Shown here one piece after another: positions 53,561 to 61,590 of a stretch of 64,000 nucleotides of DNA; the first letter of the stretch is position 1; the number at the start of each line of letters is the position of its first letter. The DNA comes from Candidatus Thiothrix putei (GTDB lineage Bacteria > Pseudomonadota > Gammaproteobacteria > Thiotrichales > Thiotrichaceae): positions 2,896,001 to 2,960,000 of the forward strand of contig CP124756.1 of the NCBI GenBank assembly GCA_029972225.1, in the 5' to 3' direction. The notes below the pieces were generated by a model. The model ran no database searches. It worked only from the letters and a program-made list of their open reading frames with translations, and was not told the DNA's origin. A program made the position numbers and the translations under genes.

Positions 53561-54579
53561 GGTTTGCCTCCTTTCTTTTCGTGATGGCCGCCAAAGCCGT
53601 AGCGCATGGCGGAAAGCAGTTTGTCAGCAAATGCGTTGTCGCCACGTGAACTGAAGCGGGCGAACAGCGCGGCGCTGATGACTGGCGCGGGTACGCCCTC
53701 GTCGATTGCCGCCTGCACCGTCCAGCGACCCTCGCCGGAGTCGGACACGCGCCCGGCGAAGCCAGCCAGTTGCGGGTCGTCCTGCAAGGCTGTCGCCGTC
53801 AGATCCAGCAACCACGAGCCGACCACGCTGCCGCGCCGCCACACTTCAGCGATGTCGCGGATGTCGAGGCCGTACTGGTAGAAACCGGGGTGGCGCATCG
53901 GTGCAGTTTCGGCATCGGCGGCGTGGTCGCGCTGGCCTGCGTTGGCGGCGTGCAGAATGTTCAGCCCTTCGGCCAGCGCCGCCATCAGGCCGTATTCGAT
54001 GCCGTTGTGTACCATTTTCACGAAATGCCCTGCCCCGTGTTGCCCGCAGTGCAGGTAGCCTTGTTCGGCGGGGGATGGCTGCCCCTGCTTGCCCGGTGTG
54101 CGCGGGGCAGCATCCACACCGGGGGCAAGCGCGGCGAAGATGGGGTCGAGTTGCAACACGGGGCCGGTTTCACCGCCGATCATCAGGCAGTAGCCACGTT
54201 CCAGCCCCCACACGCCGCCGCTGACGCCGACATCGACGTAATGCAGGTGGCGGGTTTTGAGTTCGCGGGCGCGGCGGATGTCGTCCTGATAAAAGCTGTT
54301 GCCGCCGTCGATCACGCTGTCGCCTGCTTGCAGCAGGGGTTTGAGGTCTTCCAGCACCCGGTCAGTGACGGCGACTGGCAGCATCAGCCACAGGGCGCGG
54401 GGTGGTTCGAGTGCTGCCACCAGTGCCTGCAAGGATGCCGTGCCGATGGCACCTGCCGCTTGCAGGGCTGCGACGGCTTCCGGGTTGTGGTCATGGACGA
54501 CGCAAGTGTGACCAGCGTGTAGCAGGCGTTGGGTCATGTTCGCGCCCATGCGTCCGAGTCCGATTATTCCGATTTGCAT
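53557..54579 (-). CDS. gnd: 6-phosphogluconate dehydrogenase, decarboxylating
   Basis: 340 residues of the short (YqeC-type) 6-phosphogluconate dehydrogenase class. N-terminal Rossmann motif IGIIGLGRMGANMTQRL, VIDGGNSFYQDD, VGVSGGVWGLERGYCLMIGG and the catalytic GAGHFVKMVHNGIEYG. Produces ribulose-5-phosphate and a reduced nicotinamide cofactor (NAD or NADP not decidable by eye). First gene of the operon; a sigma-54 promoter on the minus strand lies 55 bases upstream. Confidence 0.95.
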   Translation of the reverse strand: MQIGIIGLGRMGANMTQRLLHAGHTCVVHDHNPEAVAALQAAGAIGTASLQALVAALEPPRALWLMLPVAVTDRVLEDLKPLLQAGDSVIDGGNSFYQDDIRRARELKTRHLHYVDVGVSGGVWGLERGYCLMIGGETGPVLQLDPIFAALAPGVDAAPRTPGKQGQPSPAEQGYLHCGQHGAGHFVKMVHNGIEYGLMAALAEGLNILHAANAGQRDHAADAETAPMRHPGFYQYGLDIRDIAEVWRRGSVVGSWLLDLTATALQDDPQLAGFAGRVSDSGEGRWTVQAAIDEGVPAPVISAALFARFSSRGDNAFADKLLSAMRYGFGGHHEKKGGKP

Positions 54580-54633
54580 GTTTTGTCTCCTTGGTGTCCG
54601 GGTGGGGTGTCCGCCGCGTGATGAAAGGGTTAC

Positions 54634-54649
54634 AGCAAGAATTGTTCCA
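54634..54649 (-). promoter_or_regulatory. Sigma-54 promoter of gnd-tal-zwf-ppgK
   Basis: Minus-strand TGGAACAATTCTTGCT: -24 GG and -12 GC at the correct 10-base spacing, with TTGCT exact. It is almost identical to the promoter at 61387-61402 (TGGAACAAATCTTGCT). It lies 55 bases before the gnd ATG. Confidence 0.75.
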
Positions 54650-54720
54650 GATATTTGTTACAGTTAAATCAAGGAGTTATTTTTGATGATTTTCGTTATG
54701 GTGGAAAGCAACCAGTGGGT

Positions 54721-54734
54721 GGGGAATATTCCCC
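54721..54734. promoter_or_regulatory. GGGGAATATTCCCC palindrome, candidate activator site
   Basis: Perfect 14-base palindrome placed midway between the divergent sigma-54 promoters, 71 bases from the gnd -24 element and 72 bases from that of the cytochrome b operon. This is the expected location of an enhancer-binding-protein site. The rest of 54580-54879 holds no reading frame. Confidence 0.7.
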
Positions 54735-54806
54735 GTATCAGCCTGACATTGTTACCGTTAGCGTATTTAGCAAAAAAATTCACTATTATTCAATCTATTA
54801 CAATTT

Positions 54807-54822
54807 TGGCATAAACCATGCA
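54807..54822 (+). promoter_or_regulatory. Sigma-54 promoter of the cytochrome b operon
   Basis: TGGCATAAACCATGCA matches TGGCAYR-N4-TTGCA with one mismatch and correct spacing; 57 bases before the ATG at 54880. Confidence 0.75.
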
Positions 54823-54879
54823 TCTATCCCTGTACACCGTCAAAGATGATTCCCGACAGAGACACAGGAGATAAATGAC

Positions 54880-55530
54880 ATGGAGCAATCCACCGACAAC
54901 ACCGCCACCCTGCTTACCATCGGTGTTGACCCGGCCAGTCAGCAGCGTAACTGGCAATGCACCACCCGCTGGCTGCACGGCTTCATCGCCGTCGGCATCA
55001 GTGGTCAGTTATTGCTGTCGCTGGTGATGGCTAACCCGCACCGCTTGCAACAGGCCAGCGGGTTTGGTCGCTTTGCCCTGGAGGTGCATGAAATGCTTGG
55101 GCTTGCCACCCTGCTGTTCATGGTTGCCCACTGGGTTTGGGTGATGCTGCCGCGCAGCGACATCAGCTTTGCCCACCTGTTCCCGTATACCCCTGCCGGG
55201 TTGCGGCGCGTGCTGGCGGATATGCGCCACCTGTGGCACGAACGCAAGCTACCGCCGATTAGTGAGATAGGTGGCCTATCCGGTTTCATCCACGGACTGG
55301 GCTTCCTGACTGCCAGCGTGATGGTGTCCAGCGGCTTCGGGCTGTATCTGGCGCTGGAACTGGGTGGCGGCGTCAAAAGTTCCGCGTTCCATACGCTGGG
55401 TAACATCCATGGCTTCTTCGGCAACCTGATGTGGGCATATCTGACCGGACATGTGTTGGCGGCAGCATGGCATCAGTACCGGGGTGAGCCAATCATTACC
55501 AACATGTTCCGCCGGAACCCTGTGCAATGA
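54880..55530 (+). CDS. Cytochrome b561-type diheme membrane protein
   Basis: 216 residues, four membrane helices with paired histidines (TTRWLHGFIAVGISGQLLL, EVHEMLGLATLLFMVAHWVW, GFIHGLGFLTASVMVSSGFG, NIHGFFGNLMWAYLTGHVLA), the layout of the cytochrome b/b6 domain family that binds two b hemes. Probably exchanges electrons between quinol and a periplasmic partner. CAGGAG precedes the ATG. First gene after a sigma-54 promoter; a small membrane gene follows 19 bases later. Confidence 0.88.
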   Translation: MEQSTDNTATLLTIGVDPASQQRNWQCTTRWLHGFIAVGISGQLLLSLVMANPHRLQQASGFGRFALEVHEMLGLATLLFMVAHWVWVMLPRSDISFAHLFPYTPAGLRRVLADMRHLWHERKLPPISEIGGLSGFIHGLGFLTASVMVSSGFGLYLALELGGGVKSSAFHTLGNIHGFFGNLMWAYLTGHVLAAAWHQYRGEPIITNMFRRNPVQ

Positions 55531-55549
55531 GTGGGAAAGGAGCCTGAAC

Positions 55550-55945
55550 ATGGACGTTATCCCGGTTTCACTGTACGTACTGCTGGCCTACTGGGGATTT
55601 CACCAGTTGGGTATTTTCCCGGCAGATCTGGATCAGGCCGTGTTCGCGGTGCAACTGCCTTCTGGGGCTATCTGGCAACCAACCTATGGCGACCTGATGC
55701 TGGTGCTGGGTCTGGTTGCGCTGTTCATTGAGATCTTCAAATCCACCCGCACCACAGACACCTCCATCATAGACCATGTACTGTCCACCTTCGTGCTGAC
55801 TGGCTATCTGGTGATGTGGCTGATCGACCCGTGGGCAGGCAATTCCTATTTCCTGCTGCTGTCCTTGATGGCGCTGATCGACGTGATTGCCGGTTTTACC
55901 GTTACCATTGCGGCTGCACGGCGGGATATTGAAGTGGAGAAATAG
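55550..55945 (+). CDS. Small integral membrane protein, 131 residues
   Basis: Three to four helices (VIPVSLYVLLAYWGFHQLGI, YGDLMLVLGLVALFIEIFKS, VLSTFVLTGYLVMWLIDPWA, SLMALIDVIAGFTVTIAAAR). A T-T-D-T-S-I-I-D-H segment sits between helices 2 and 3. No function recognised; likely a partner or stabiliser of the upstream cytochrome b. AAAGGAG precedes the ATG, and the broken permease gene follows. Confidence 0.75.
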   Translation: MDVIPVSLYVLLAYWGFHQLGIFPADLDQAVFAVQLPSGAIWQPTYGDLMLVLGLVALFIEIFKSTRTTDTSIIDHVLSTFVLTGYLVMWLIDPWAGNSYFLLLSLMALIDVIAGFTVTIAAARRDIEVEK

Positions 55946-55994
55946 GTGTGTGCAGACACACACATTCCCGGCATGGCACGTATCGGAGAATTTC

Positions 55995-57275
55995 ATGGAT
56001 AACAACCCACACACCCACGGCAAGGTTGGTCTGTTCAGCGCCTTGGGCATCGGTATCGGCGGCATGGTCGGCGGCGGTATCTTCGCAGTACAGGGGGAGG
56101 CGATCCTGCTGGCAAAACAGGCGACCCCGCTGGCATTCATGCTGGGCGGCATCCTGGCGTTGATTACCTTTGCCGGTGTGGCTGTCGCCAGCGGTTTTAT
56201 CTTTATTGCGTTTCAGGGATTTGAACTGATAGCCAACGCCATCCGTGACATCCAATACCGTTATTCTGAACCTATACAAACCTACTCATGATAGATTTAT
56301 TGTCAGATTTCTGCTTCATCGAGGCTGCCCAGAGGAACGGCTTGGTTATTGCCATTAAAACTCCCACAGTGGGGGGCTTTACGCTGATGAGGCGACCGCT
56401 TGCTCCCCCAGGTCTCACGACCTCTCCACAGACTTTACATCCGGCGTAACTCGCCGTAGGTGATTGTGCCAAAGCAACCGGACTTACCTCTCAAAACAGG
56501 TTCGAGAAAACCGTCAATCACCCCAATAATCTAGTAGATAGTGCGCTATTTCTCCACATTGATAACGACAAAGTTACCCATTTTGATGATATTTGGATAA
56601 TTAGGTGCAACTTTTATAATAACTGTTATTAACCCTACCCACACATTACCACGTGCCTTTTACGGCTCCATCATCCTGACCAGCCTGCTGTACCTGTTCA
56701 TCACTGTGACCGTGATCAGTGTGGAACCCCTGCAACATATCGCCGACATCAAGGAAACCGTGCTGGCGGAAGCCGCCCGCCCATTGCTGGGCGATACCGG
56801 CTACCGGCTGATCGCCATCGCTGCCATGTTTTCTACCCTGGCAGCCATTACCGTCACGCTTTATGGCATCAACCGGCTTGGGCATGAACTCGCCCGTGAA
56901 CGGGAATTGCCCGCTTTCATGCTGGCAACCAGCGGCTGGAAACCCTTACTGTTACGCCTGTTACTGTTCAGCAGTGTTGCCATCGTGCTGGCTAACACCC
57001 TGGACATAAACACAACCGCCATTCTGGCCAGTGGCTTGTTCCTGCTGGTGTTTGGCGTGGTCAATGCCGCTGCACTGGAGCTTGCTGAACCGATCGGAGC
57101 TAACCGCTGGCTACCTTTATTGGGTGCACTGTCTGCCTTCTTTGCCCTGACCGCCCTGCTGCTGTTTGCCATGCATAGCCTGCCCAATGCTGCACTGGTG
57201 TTGCTGGATACCCTACTGGCGGCATTGATGTACCGAACCCTGTACCGGATTTACGCCAGCAAAACCTCCCGCTGA
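55995..57275 (+). pseudogene. APC-family amino acid permease, broken
   Basis: Starts like an APC permease (GLFSALGIGIGGMVGGGIFAV). At about 56169 it jumps from the second helix region (LGGILALIT) straight to the sixth (SGFIFIAFQGFELIANAIRDIQ), meaning roughly 130 residues were lost. At 56256 a 375-base IS605-like remnant interrupts it. The frame resumes at 56631 as NPTHTLPRAFYGSIILTSLL and continues through the last helices to 57275. Two independent lesions make it non-functional. Third gene after the cytochrome b operon promoter. Confidence 0.8.
56256..56630 (-). mobile_element. IS200/IS605-like remnant (tnpB 3' end)
   Basis: 375 bases inserted between codons for I-Q and N-P of the permease. 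On the minus strand 56272-56472 a frame reads YAGCKVCGEVVRPGGASGRL and ends in M-K-Q-K-S-D, which resembles the degenerate tail downstream of a TnpB zinc finger; the rest of the transposase is gone. The remainder is AT-rich with no frame. Assignment is by resemblance only. Confidence 0.45.
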
Positions 57276-57460
57276 ACCTGCATAACACCGCCGGTAATAT
57301 CCACCAGGTCGAGGACACCGGTTGCGGCATACCGGAAGCGGAACTGGACGCAGTGTCCAAACCGTTTTACCGCGCGGGCAACAGCACCGAACCCGGCAGC
57401 GGGCTGGGCTTGGCGATCAGCCAGGAAATCGCCAAGCGGCTGGGGGGAACATCCGTCTGA
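57276..57460 (+). pseudogene. Histidine-kinase C-terminal fragment
   Basis: Reads IHQVEDTGCGIPEAELDAVS, then KPFYRAGNSTEPGSGLGLAI and ends RLGGTSV at a TGA: the G1 and G2 boxes of an HATPase domain without the upstream kinase core. A relic of a deleted two-component sensor joined directly to the end of the permease. 57461-57621 holds only a short membrane-like frame with no start and nothing recognisable. Confidence 0.7.
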
Positions 57461-57621
57461 TAAACTGGGCGGGCGGTGGCTTGGCATTCATCTATCGACA
57501 AGCGCTTACCGGGTGAATCCAAGACATACTACAGTTCACTGATCCTGTTACTGGGAGCCTGCTTTACGTATATGTTTGCGCAGCACAAGAGCCGATAAAA
57601 GCCAACCTGCTGTCGGTATCC

Positions 57622-58194
57622 CTACTGGCGCAGCTTCCAGACCACGAACACCAGCACCAGCGCAATCATCACCACTGCCACCAGCACGATTATCCACAAA
57701 AATTCTTCCACATAGGTTGCCAGCAACAGAGTGAGCAGCAGCAACGTCCCCACCACGTACAGCTTCCACGACACCAGCATCCCGTCAACGAAAGTGGCAA
57801 ATGCCAGCACCAGCAGAATCAACAGACCGGTGGTTTCGTAGTTAAGCCGCCCCGTACCCAACAACAGGTAAATCACCGCCATGGCGACCAACGCAGCCCC
57901 CCATAACACCATCTGCTGGAACAACAACTTGCCACTGCCCACCAACCCCAAACGCCGCGCACGCCACATCCCCCATAAGGTACTCGCCAACGCTATCAGG
58001 ATCAGTATGTAGCGCCAGTAACCGTGAGCACTTTCGCCTCGGTAATCGGTCATCCCCACCCCCAACAGCGCCAGAAACATAATGCCGACGAACAACATGG
58101 CGTCAATTTTTAGGACATGCCGGAAAGCTGCCATCCGCTCCGTCAAGGGCAGGTCAGTATCAACCTTGCCAACCCCATCCTTTGGTTTGTTCAT
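57622..58194 (-). CDS. Integral membrane protein, 190 residues
   Basis: Five to six hydrophobic helices (IDAMLFVGIMFLALLGVGM, YILILIALASTLWGMWRARR, LVAMAVIYLLLGTG, LYVVGTLLLLTLLLATYVEE, IIVLVAVVMIALVLVFVVWK). No family recognised. Its ATG overlaps the stop of the DedA gene (ATGA), so they form one operon under the sigma-54 promoter at 58843. GGGAGA is found 9 bases upstream of the ATG. Confidence 0.75.
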   Translation of the reverse strand: MNKPKDGVGKVDTDLPLTERMAAFRHVLKIDAMLFVGIMFLALLGVGMTDYRGESAHGYWRYILILIALASTLWGMWRARRLGLVGSGKLLFQQMVLWGAALVAMAVIYLLLGTGRLNYETTGLLILLVLAFATFVDGMLVSWKLYVVGTLLLLTLLLATYVEEFLWIIVLVAVVMIALVLVFVVWKLRQ

Positions 58195-58799
58195 AACGTT
58201 TTCTCCCGTGAATATTTGCCAATAAATAAGTACCAGACCAAAGCAGCCAGTGCTATTAACACCAGGCCAACCACGTAAGGCTCGACACTGTGCAACACGT
58301 GTTTCACCTGCACAAAATGCTTGCCCAGCAAGAAGATGCCGCCGCCCCAGAAGCCGACCCACAAGGCCGCCCCCAGCGCGTTATAGGTAAAGAAACGCCA
58401 CCAGGGCATCCCCATGCTTCCCGCGACTATACCGTTGATCTGGCGCAGGATTTCAAAAAACCGCGCCGTGACCACCATGCCGCCGCCGTAACGGGTGAAA
58501 AACCGTTCTACATGCGCCAGATGGGTAGGCTTGACCCCAACCTTCAGCAACAGGGAACGCCCGCCCCAGCGCCCGATGGCATAACCAAGGTTGTCGCCCA
58601 ACACTGCCGCCAGCCACGCCGTCAACAGCAGGACGGGAAGCTGCATTTCCCCGCGCTCCGCCAACAATGCCGCAGCAATGATCAGGGTTTCGCCGGGTGC
58701 GGGGAGGCCGAAGCCTTCCACGAACACCCCGCCGAACACGGCGAAGTAACCGTACTGGTCGAGCCAAGGTTTGGCGAGGGTGAGGTAGTGTTCCAACAT
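58191..58799 (-). CDS. DedA-family membrane protein (VTT domain)
   Basis: 202 residues with the DedA signature: YGYFAVFGGVFVEGFGLPAP (the E-x-x-G-x-P-x-P-x-E motif ending GETLIIAAALLA), VLGDNLGYAIGRWGG and FTRYGGGMVVTARFFEILRQINGI (the R-x-x-P/E-x-x-R-x-x-x-x-x-x-A loop, where Pro is replaced by Glu-Ile-Leu-Arg). DedA proteins are proton-coupled lipid or lipid-linked carrier transporters needed for envelope stress resistance. Start placed at MLEHYLTL (CAGGAG upstream) rather than 58865, which would run through the promoter. Confidence 0.9.
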   Translation of the reverse strand: MLEHYLTLAKPWLDQYGYFAVFGGVFVEGFGLPAPGETLIIAAALLAERGEMQLPVLLLTAWLAAVLGDNLGYAIGRWGGRSLLLKVGVKPTHLAHVERFFTRYGGGMVVTARFFEILRQINGIVAGSMGMPWWRFFTYNALGAALWVGFWGGGIFLLGKHFVQVKHVLHSVEPYVVGLVLIALAALVWYLFIGKYSREKTL

Positions 58800-58842
58800 G
58801 AGGTGGGTCTCCTGAGTGCAATGGGCGTGATGCAAGGGATAC

Positions 58843-58858
58843 TGCAAATCCCGTTCCA
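58843..58858 (-). promoter_or_regulatory. Sigma-54 promoter of the DedA operon
   Basis: Minus-strand TGGAACGGGATTTGCA: GG and GC correctly spaced, TTGCA exact. It lies 44 bases before the DedA ATG at 58799. Confidence 0.75.
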
Positions 58859-58920
58859 ACAACATTAATCGCTGTTAAATGAATGGGTTGGATTTACCGG
58901 CAGCAGCGGAATACAGGGGG

Positions 58921-58936
58921 TGGGGAATATTACCCA
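58921..58936. promoter_or_regulatory. TGGGGAATATTACCCA near-palindrome, candidate activator site
   Basis: Palindrome with one unpaired position, 62 bases upstream of the DedA sigma-54 promoter; it overlaps the stop codon of the hydrolase gene at 58930. Same core as the sites at 54721 and 61421. Confidence 0.65.
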
Positions 58937-59700
58937 GCGGGCTTGCCTGTTTCCCCCAGAAACCCGCCCACCAGCGCCGCCACCGCGTCAGCATGGGTCA
59001 CAGGCGCGGCATGGCCTGCCCCCGGAATGACCACCAGCCGCCCATCCCCCAACCACCACGCCAATTGCGCCGAATGTTCCAGCGTGATCACATCACGCTC
59101 CCCCACCACCACCAACACTGGGGCGTGGATCGCCTGCAAATCCGCCCGCAACAAGCGCGGGCCGTGATGCCACAAACGGTGGATTTGCCGTTTGAGTGGG
59201 TCGCGCTGCGTGTCCGGCTGCAACTCCGCCAATGCCTCTTGGGTCAGGCCGGAAGCATCGAAATTGGCACTGACCGCCACGATCCTGCCCACCCGTTGCG
59301 GTGCATCCCGCCCCAGCAGCAGGGCAATAATGCCGCCATCACTCCAGCCCAGCAGGTCGGTGTGGGCAATCTGCAAACGCTCCAGCACTTGCAGCACATC
59401 CTGCGCAAACAGCTCATAGCTCAGCAAAGCATCACCGAGGGTGGACTTGCCATGCCCGCGTGTATCCACCAACACCACCCGCCAACCTGCTGCCACCAGC
59501 CCCGGCACTTGCGCAAACCAGCTCAAGCGGTTGCTCAGACCACCGTGCAGCAGCACCAGCGGCTTGCCCTCGCCGTAAACCGTGTAATGGATACGCGCCC
59601 CGTGCCAGTCAACATGCCCTGCTTCAAACGCGGCGGATGAGGTCAGCAACCACCACAGGTAACGCCAGAAATACCCTACTATTTGCCAGTAATGCCTCAT
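58930..59700 (-). CDS. Alpha/beta hydrolase
   Basis: 256 residues with an N-terminal membrane-like segment (WQIVGYFWRYLWWLLTSSAA) and an alpha/beta-hydrolase core: oxyanion LVLLHGGLSNRLSW, nucleophile DLLGWSDGGIIALL (G-W-S-D-G), Asp in VLVVVGERDVI and His in VIPGAGHAAPV. Substrate unknown. Its ATG overlaps the stop of the MprF-like gene (ATGA), so both are one operon. The longer frame from 59805 is spurious. Confidence 0.88.
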   Translation of the reverse strand: MRHYWQIVGYFWRYLWWLLTSSAAFEAGHVDWHGARIHYTVYGEGKPLVLLHGGLSNRLSWFAQVPGLVAAGWRVVLVDTRGHGKSTLGDALLSYELFAQDVLQVLERLQIAHTDLLGWSDGGIIALLLGRDAPQRVGRIVAVSANFDASGLTQEALAELQPDTQRDPLKRQIHRLWHHGPRLLRADLQAIHAPVLVVVGERDVITLEHSAQLAWWLGDGRLVVIPGAGHAAPVTHADAVAALVGGFLGETGKPAG

Positions 59701-61346
59701 TTCATCAGCACCTGCCGGTAGCCGCCCGCCACCAGCGCCGCCACATCCAGCAGGATCGATGCCAGCGATGCCCGACGCGGATAGGCCAGATACAAACTGC
59801 GCCACTGCGGGTTGAACTTGTTTTTATAATCGCGCAAACCCTTGAAATTGTAGAAATGGTTGCCGTACTGGTACACCAGCCGGATCAACCGTTCCTCACG
59901 CCGTGACCAAGCACTTTCCCCTACCCCCGCCAGCGGCGCTACCCCCAGATCAAACCACGCATAGCCCGCCGCCGCCGCGTGCTGCATCAGGCTGACGAAC
60001 AGGAAATCCATCGTCCCACCCGGTGCATCCGCCAGATGGCGCATCAAATCAATGCGGTATTCGCTATGCTCAGCGAAATCCGGCGTCACGCTGGCAAACG
60101 CCACCAGCCGTTCGCCCTGCCACACCAGCGCAAACCCGGCACATTGTTCCAGAAAACCACGCTCAAACCGCCCCAGCGAAAAGCCTTTTTCCGCCGCCTG
60201 CTTTTCCTCCATCCACGCTGCCGACACCGCTGCCAGCTTGTCCCACAAGCCCTCCGGCAAGGGCTGTTGCACCACCTCAAAACGCAAGCCGTCACGAGTA
60301 CCGTGGTTCAAGGCTGTGCGGTATTTCTGCGCCTTCTTGCCGACCAAGGTGAAATCCTGCAACGTCACCCGCGCCTTTTCCCCCAGTTTCAACAGCGCGA
60401 AACCGGCATTCAGGTAGTGGTGCAAATTGGCCTCATCCACCTGATAGAACACCGCCACCCGGTTGTAATCCTCCGCCATGCGCCGGAAGGCATTGATCCC
60501 CGCCACTACCCCGCTGGCGTCTGCCGCCGCCGGGTCGCCCATCACGATCAGGTGGTTGCGCTTTTCCCCGTACTGGAGCAGCGCGGTGTTCCCCTCGCTA
60601 AAAAACAGGTACTTGTCGCCCAAAAAGCTCAGGTAGGAATAGCCGGTATTGCCAACACGCTCATAAAACTGCCGCGCCCGTGCCAGCAGTGCCGCATCCG
60701 GCAACACCATCCCCTCCGGCAGGGGCATGGAAAACCACGTCCACCTCAGCCACGCCAAAAAGGTCAGCAACATCACCACCAGCGCCCGCGCATAACGGGC
60801 CGCGTCGGCATCGTGGGCAAACGTCCCCAGCCGCACGGTAAACGCCTGCGAGCCGTACAGGGCTTCCCCCAGCATTGCCGCCACTGCCAGCGCCAGCAAC
60901 CCTGCCGCCAGCCAGCGCAGGCTACGGCGGCTGGTAAGCGGATAACCGCGCCGCCGGAACGCCGCCCGATTGACCCACAACAACCCCGACACCGCCAGCA
61001 ACAGCAAGGCTTCCTCTAGCGCCAGCCCTTTCAGCAAGCTCAAGCCTATCCCCAGCCACAACACCACTTGGGTAGCCGGATAAGCCGCCCGCATCCCGGC
61101 GCTGATCCCCCGCGCCAGCCCCAGCAGCAACACCCCCACCACCACGCTGGACAGGTGAAAACCTTCCCGCAGCAACAACGGCATCCACGCCGCCAACACC
61201 TCCAGCCGCCCCGCCAGCGCCGGGAATGCCGCCGACACCAGCAGCAACACCCCGGCGACAAAGGTCAGGTAGGCCAGCATCTGGGTTCCCAGATGCCCAG
61301 CCCCGTGCAACAAGGCATGTAACAATTTATGCAGCAGGGTTTTCAT
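59697..61346 (-). CDS. MprF-like lysyltransferase/DUF2156 membrane protein
   Basis: 549 residues: about six N-terminal membrane helices (to about residue 220) and a C-terminal DUF2156 GNAT-like domain (from about 225) with NTGYSYLSFLGDKYLFFSEG, LIVMGDPAA, NRVAVFYQVDE, KYRTALN and GYAWFDLGVAPLAGVG near the end, ending KFNPQWRSLYLAYPR. MprF proteins transfer an amino acid from tRNA to phosphatidylglycerol and flip the product, changing surface charge and stress resistance; this one is shorter than full MprF (fewer helices). First gene after the minus-strand sigma-54 promoter at 61387. Confidence 0.88.
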   Translation of the reverse strand: MKTLLHKLLHALLHGAGHLGTQMLAYLTFVAGVLLLVSAAFPALAGRLEVLAAWMPLLLREGFHLSSVVVGVLLLGLARGISAGMRAAYPATQVVLWLGIGLSLLKGLALEEALLLLAVSGLLWVNRAAFRRRGYPLTSRRSLRWLAAGLLALAVAAMLGEALYGSQAFTVRLGTFAHDADAARYARALVVMLLTFLAWLRWTWFSMPLPEGMVLPDAALLARARQFYERVGNTGYSYLSFLGDKYLFFSEGNTALLQYGEKRNHLIVMGDPAAADASGVVAGINAFRRMAEDYNRVAVFYQVDEANLHHYLNAGFALLKLGEKARVTLQDFTLVGKKAQKYRTALNHGTRDGLRFEVVQQPLPEGLWDKLAAVSAAWMEEKQAAEKGFSLGRFERGFLEQCAGFALVWQGERLVAFASVTPDFAEHSEYRIDLMRHLADAPGGTMDFLFVSLMQHAAAAGYAWFDLGVAPLAGVGESAWSRREERLIRLVYQYGNHFYNFKGLRDYKNKFNPQWRSLYLAYPRRASLASILLDVAALVAGGYRQVLMK

Positions 61347-61386
61347 GACAGGTACTCACGGTTGGCAACAAGGTGCAGGGGGAACA

Positions 61387-61402
61387 AGCAAGATTTGTTC
61401 CA
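61387..61402 (-). promoter_or_regulatory. Sigma-54 promoter of the MprF-like operon
   Basis: Minus-strand TGGAACAAATCTTGCT with correct -24/-12 spacing; 41 bases before the ATG at 61346. Differs from the gnd promoter at two positions only. Confidence 0.75.
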
Positions 61403-61420
61403 GCCCCGCATAGTGCCAAT

Positions 61421-61438
61421 TTGGGGAATATTCCCCAA
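61421..61438. promoter_or_regulatory. TTGGGGAATATTCCCCAA palindrome, candidate activator site
   Basis: Perfect 18-base palindrome, the longest copy, between divergent sigma-54 promoters (18 bases from the minus-strand -24 and 93 bases from the plus-strand one). A second weaker copy, TTGGCAAATATCCCCAA, follows at 61453-61469. Confidence 0.75.
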
Positions 61439-61531
61439 TCCTGTCCTGCCCCTTGGCAAATATCCCCAAACAGTCTGCCCCAGCGATAGAGAACCCATTC
61501 AACATACTGATTTACAAGTAACTAAAACAGA

Positions 61532-61547
61532 TGGCATGGAATATGCT
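61532..61547 (+). promoter_or_regulatory. Sigma-54 promoter of the lipoprotein-cydAB operon
   Basis: TGGCATGGAATATGCT: one mismatch to TGGCAYG-N4-TTGCW. It lies 43 bases before the ATG at 61591 and overlaps an in-frame ATG at 61531, which is therefore not the real start. Confidence 0.75.
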
Positions 61548-61590
61548 GGAACACCGGCAAGCCTTATCCATTAGCCAAGGAAGCCATGCC

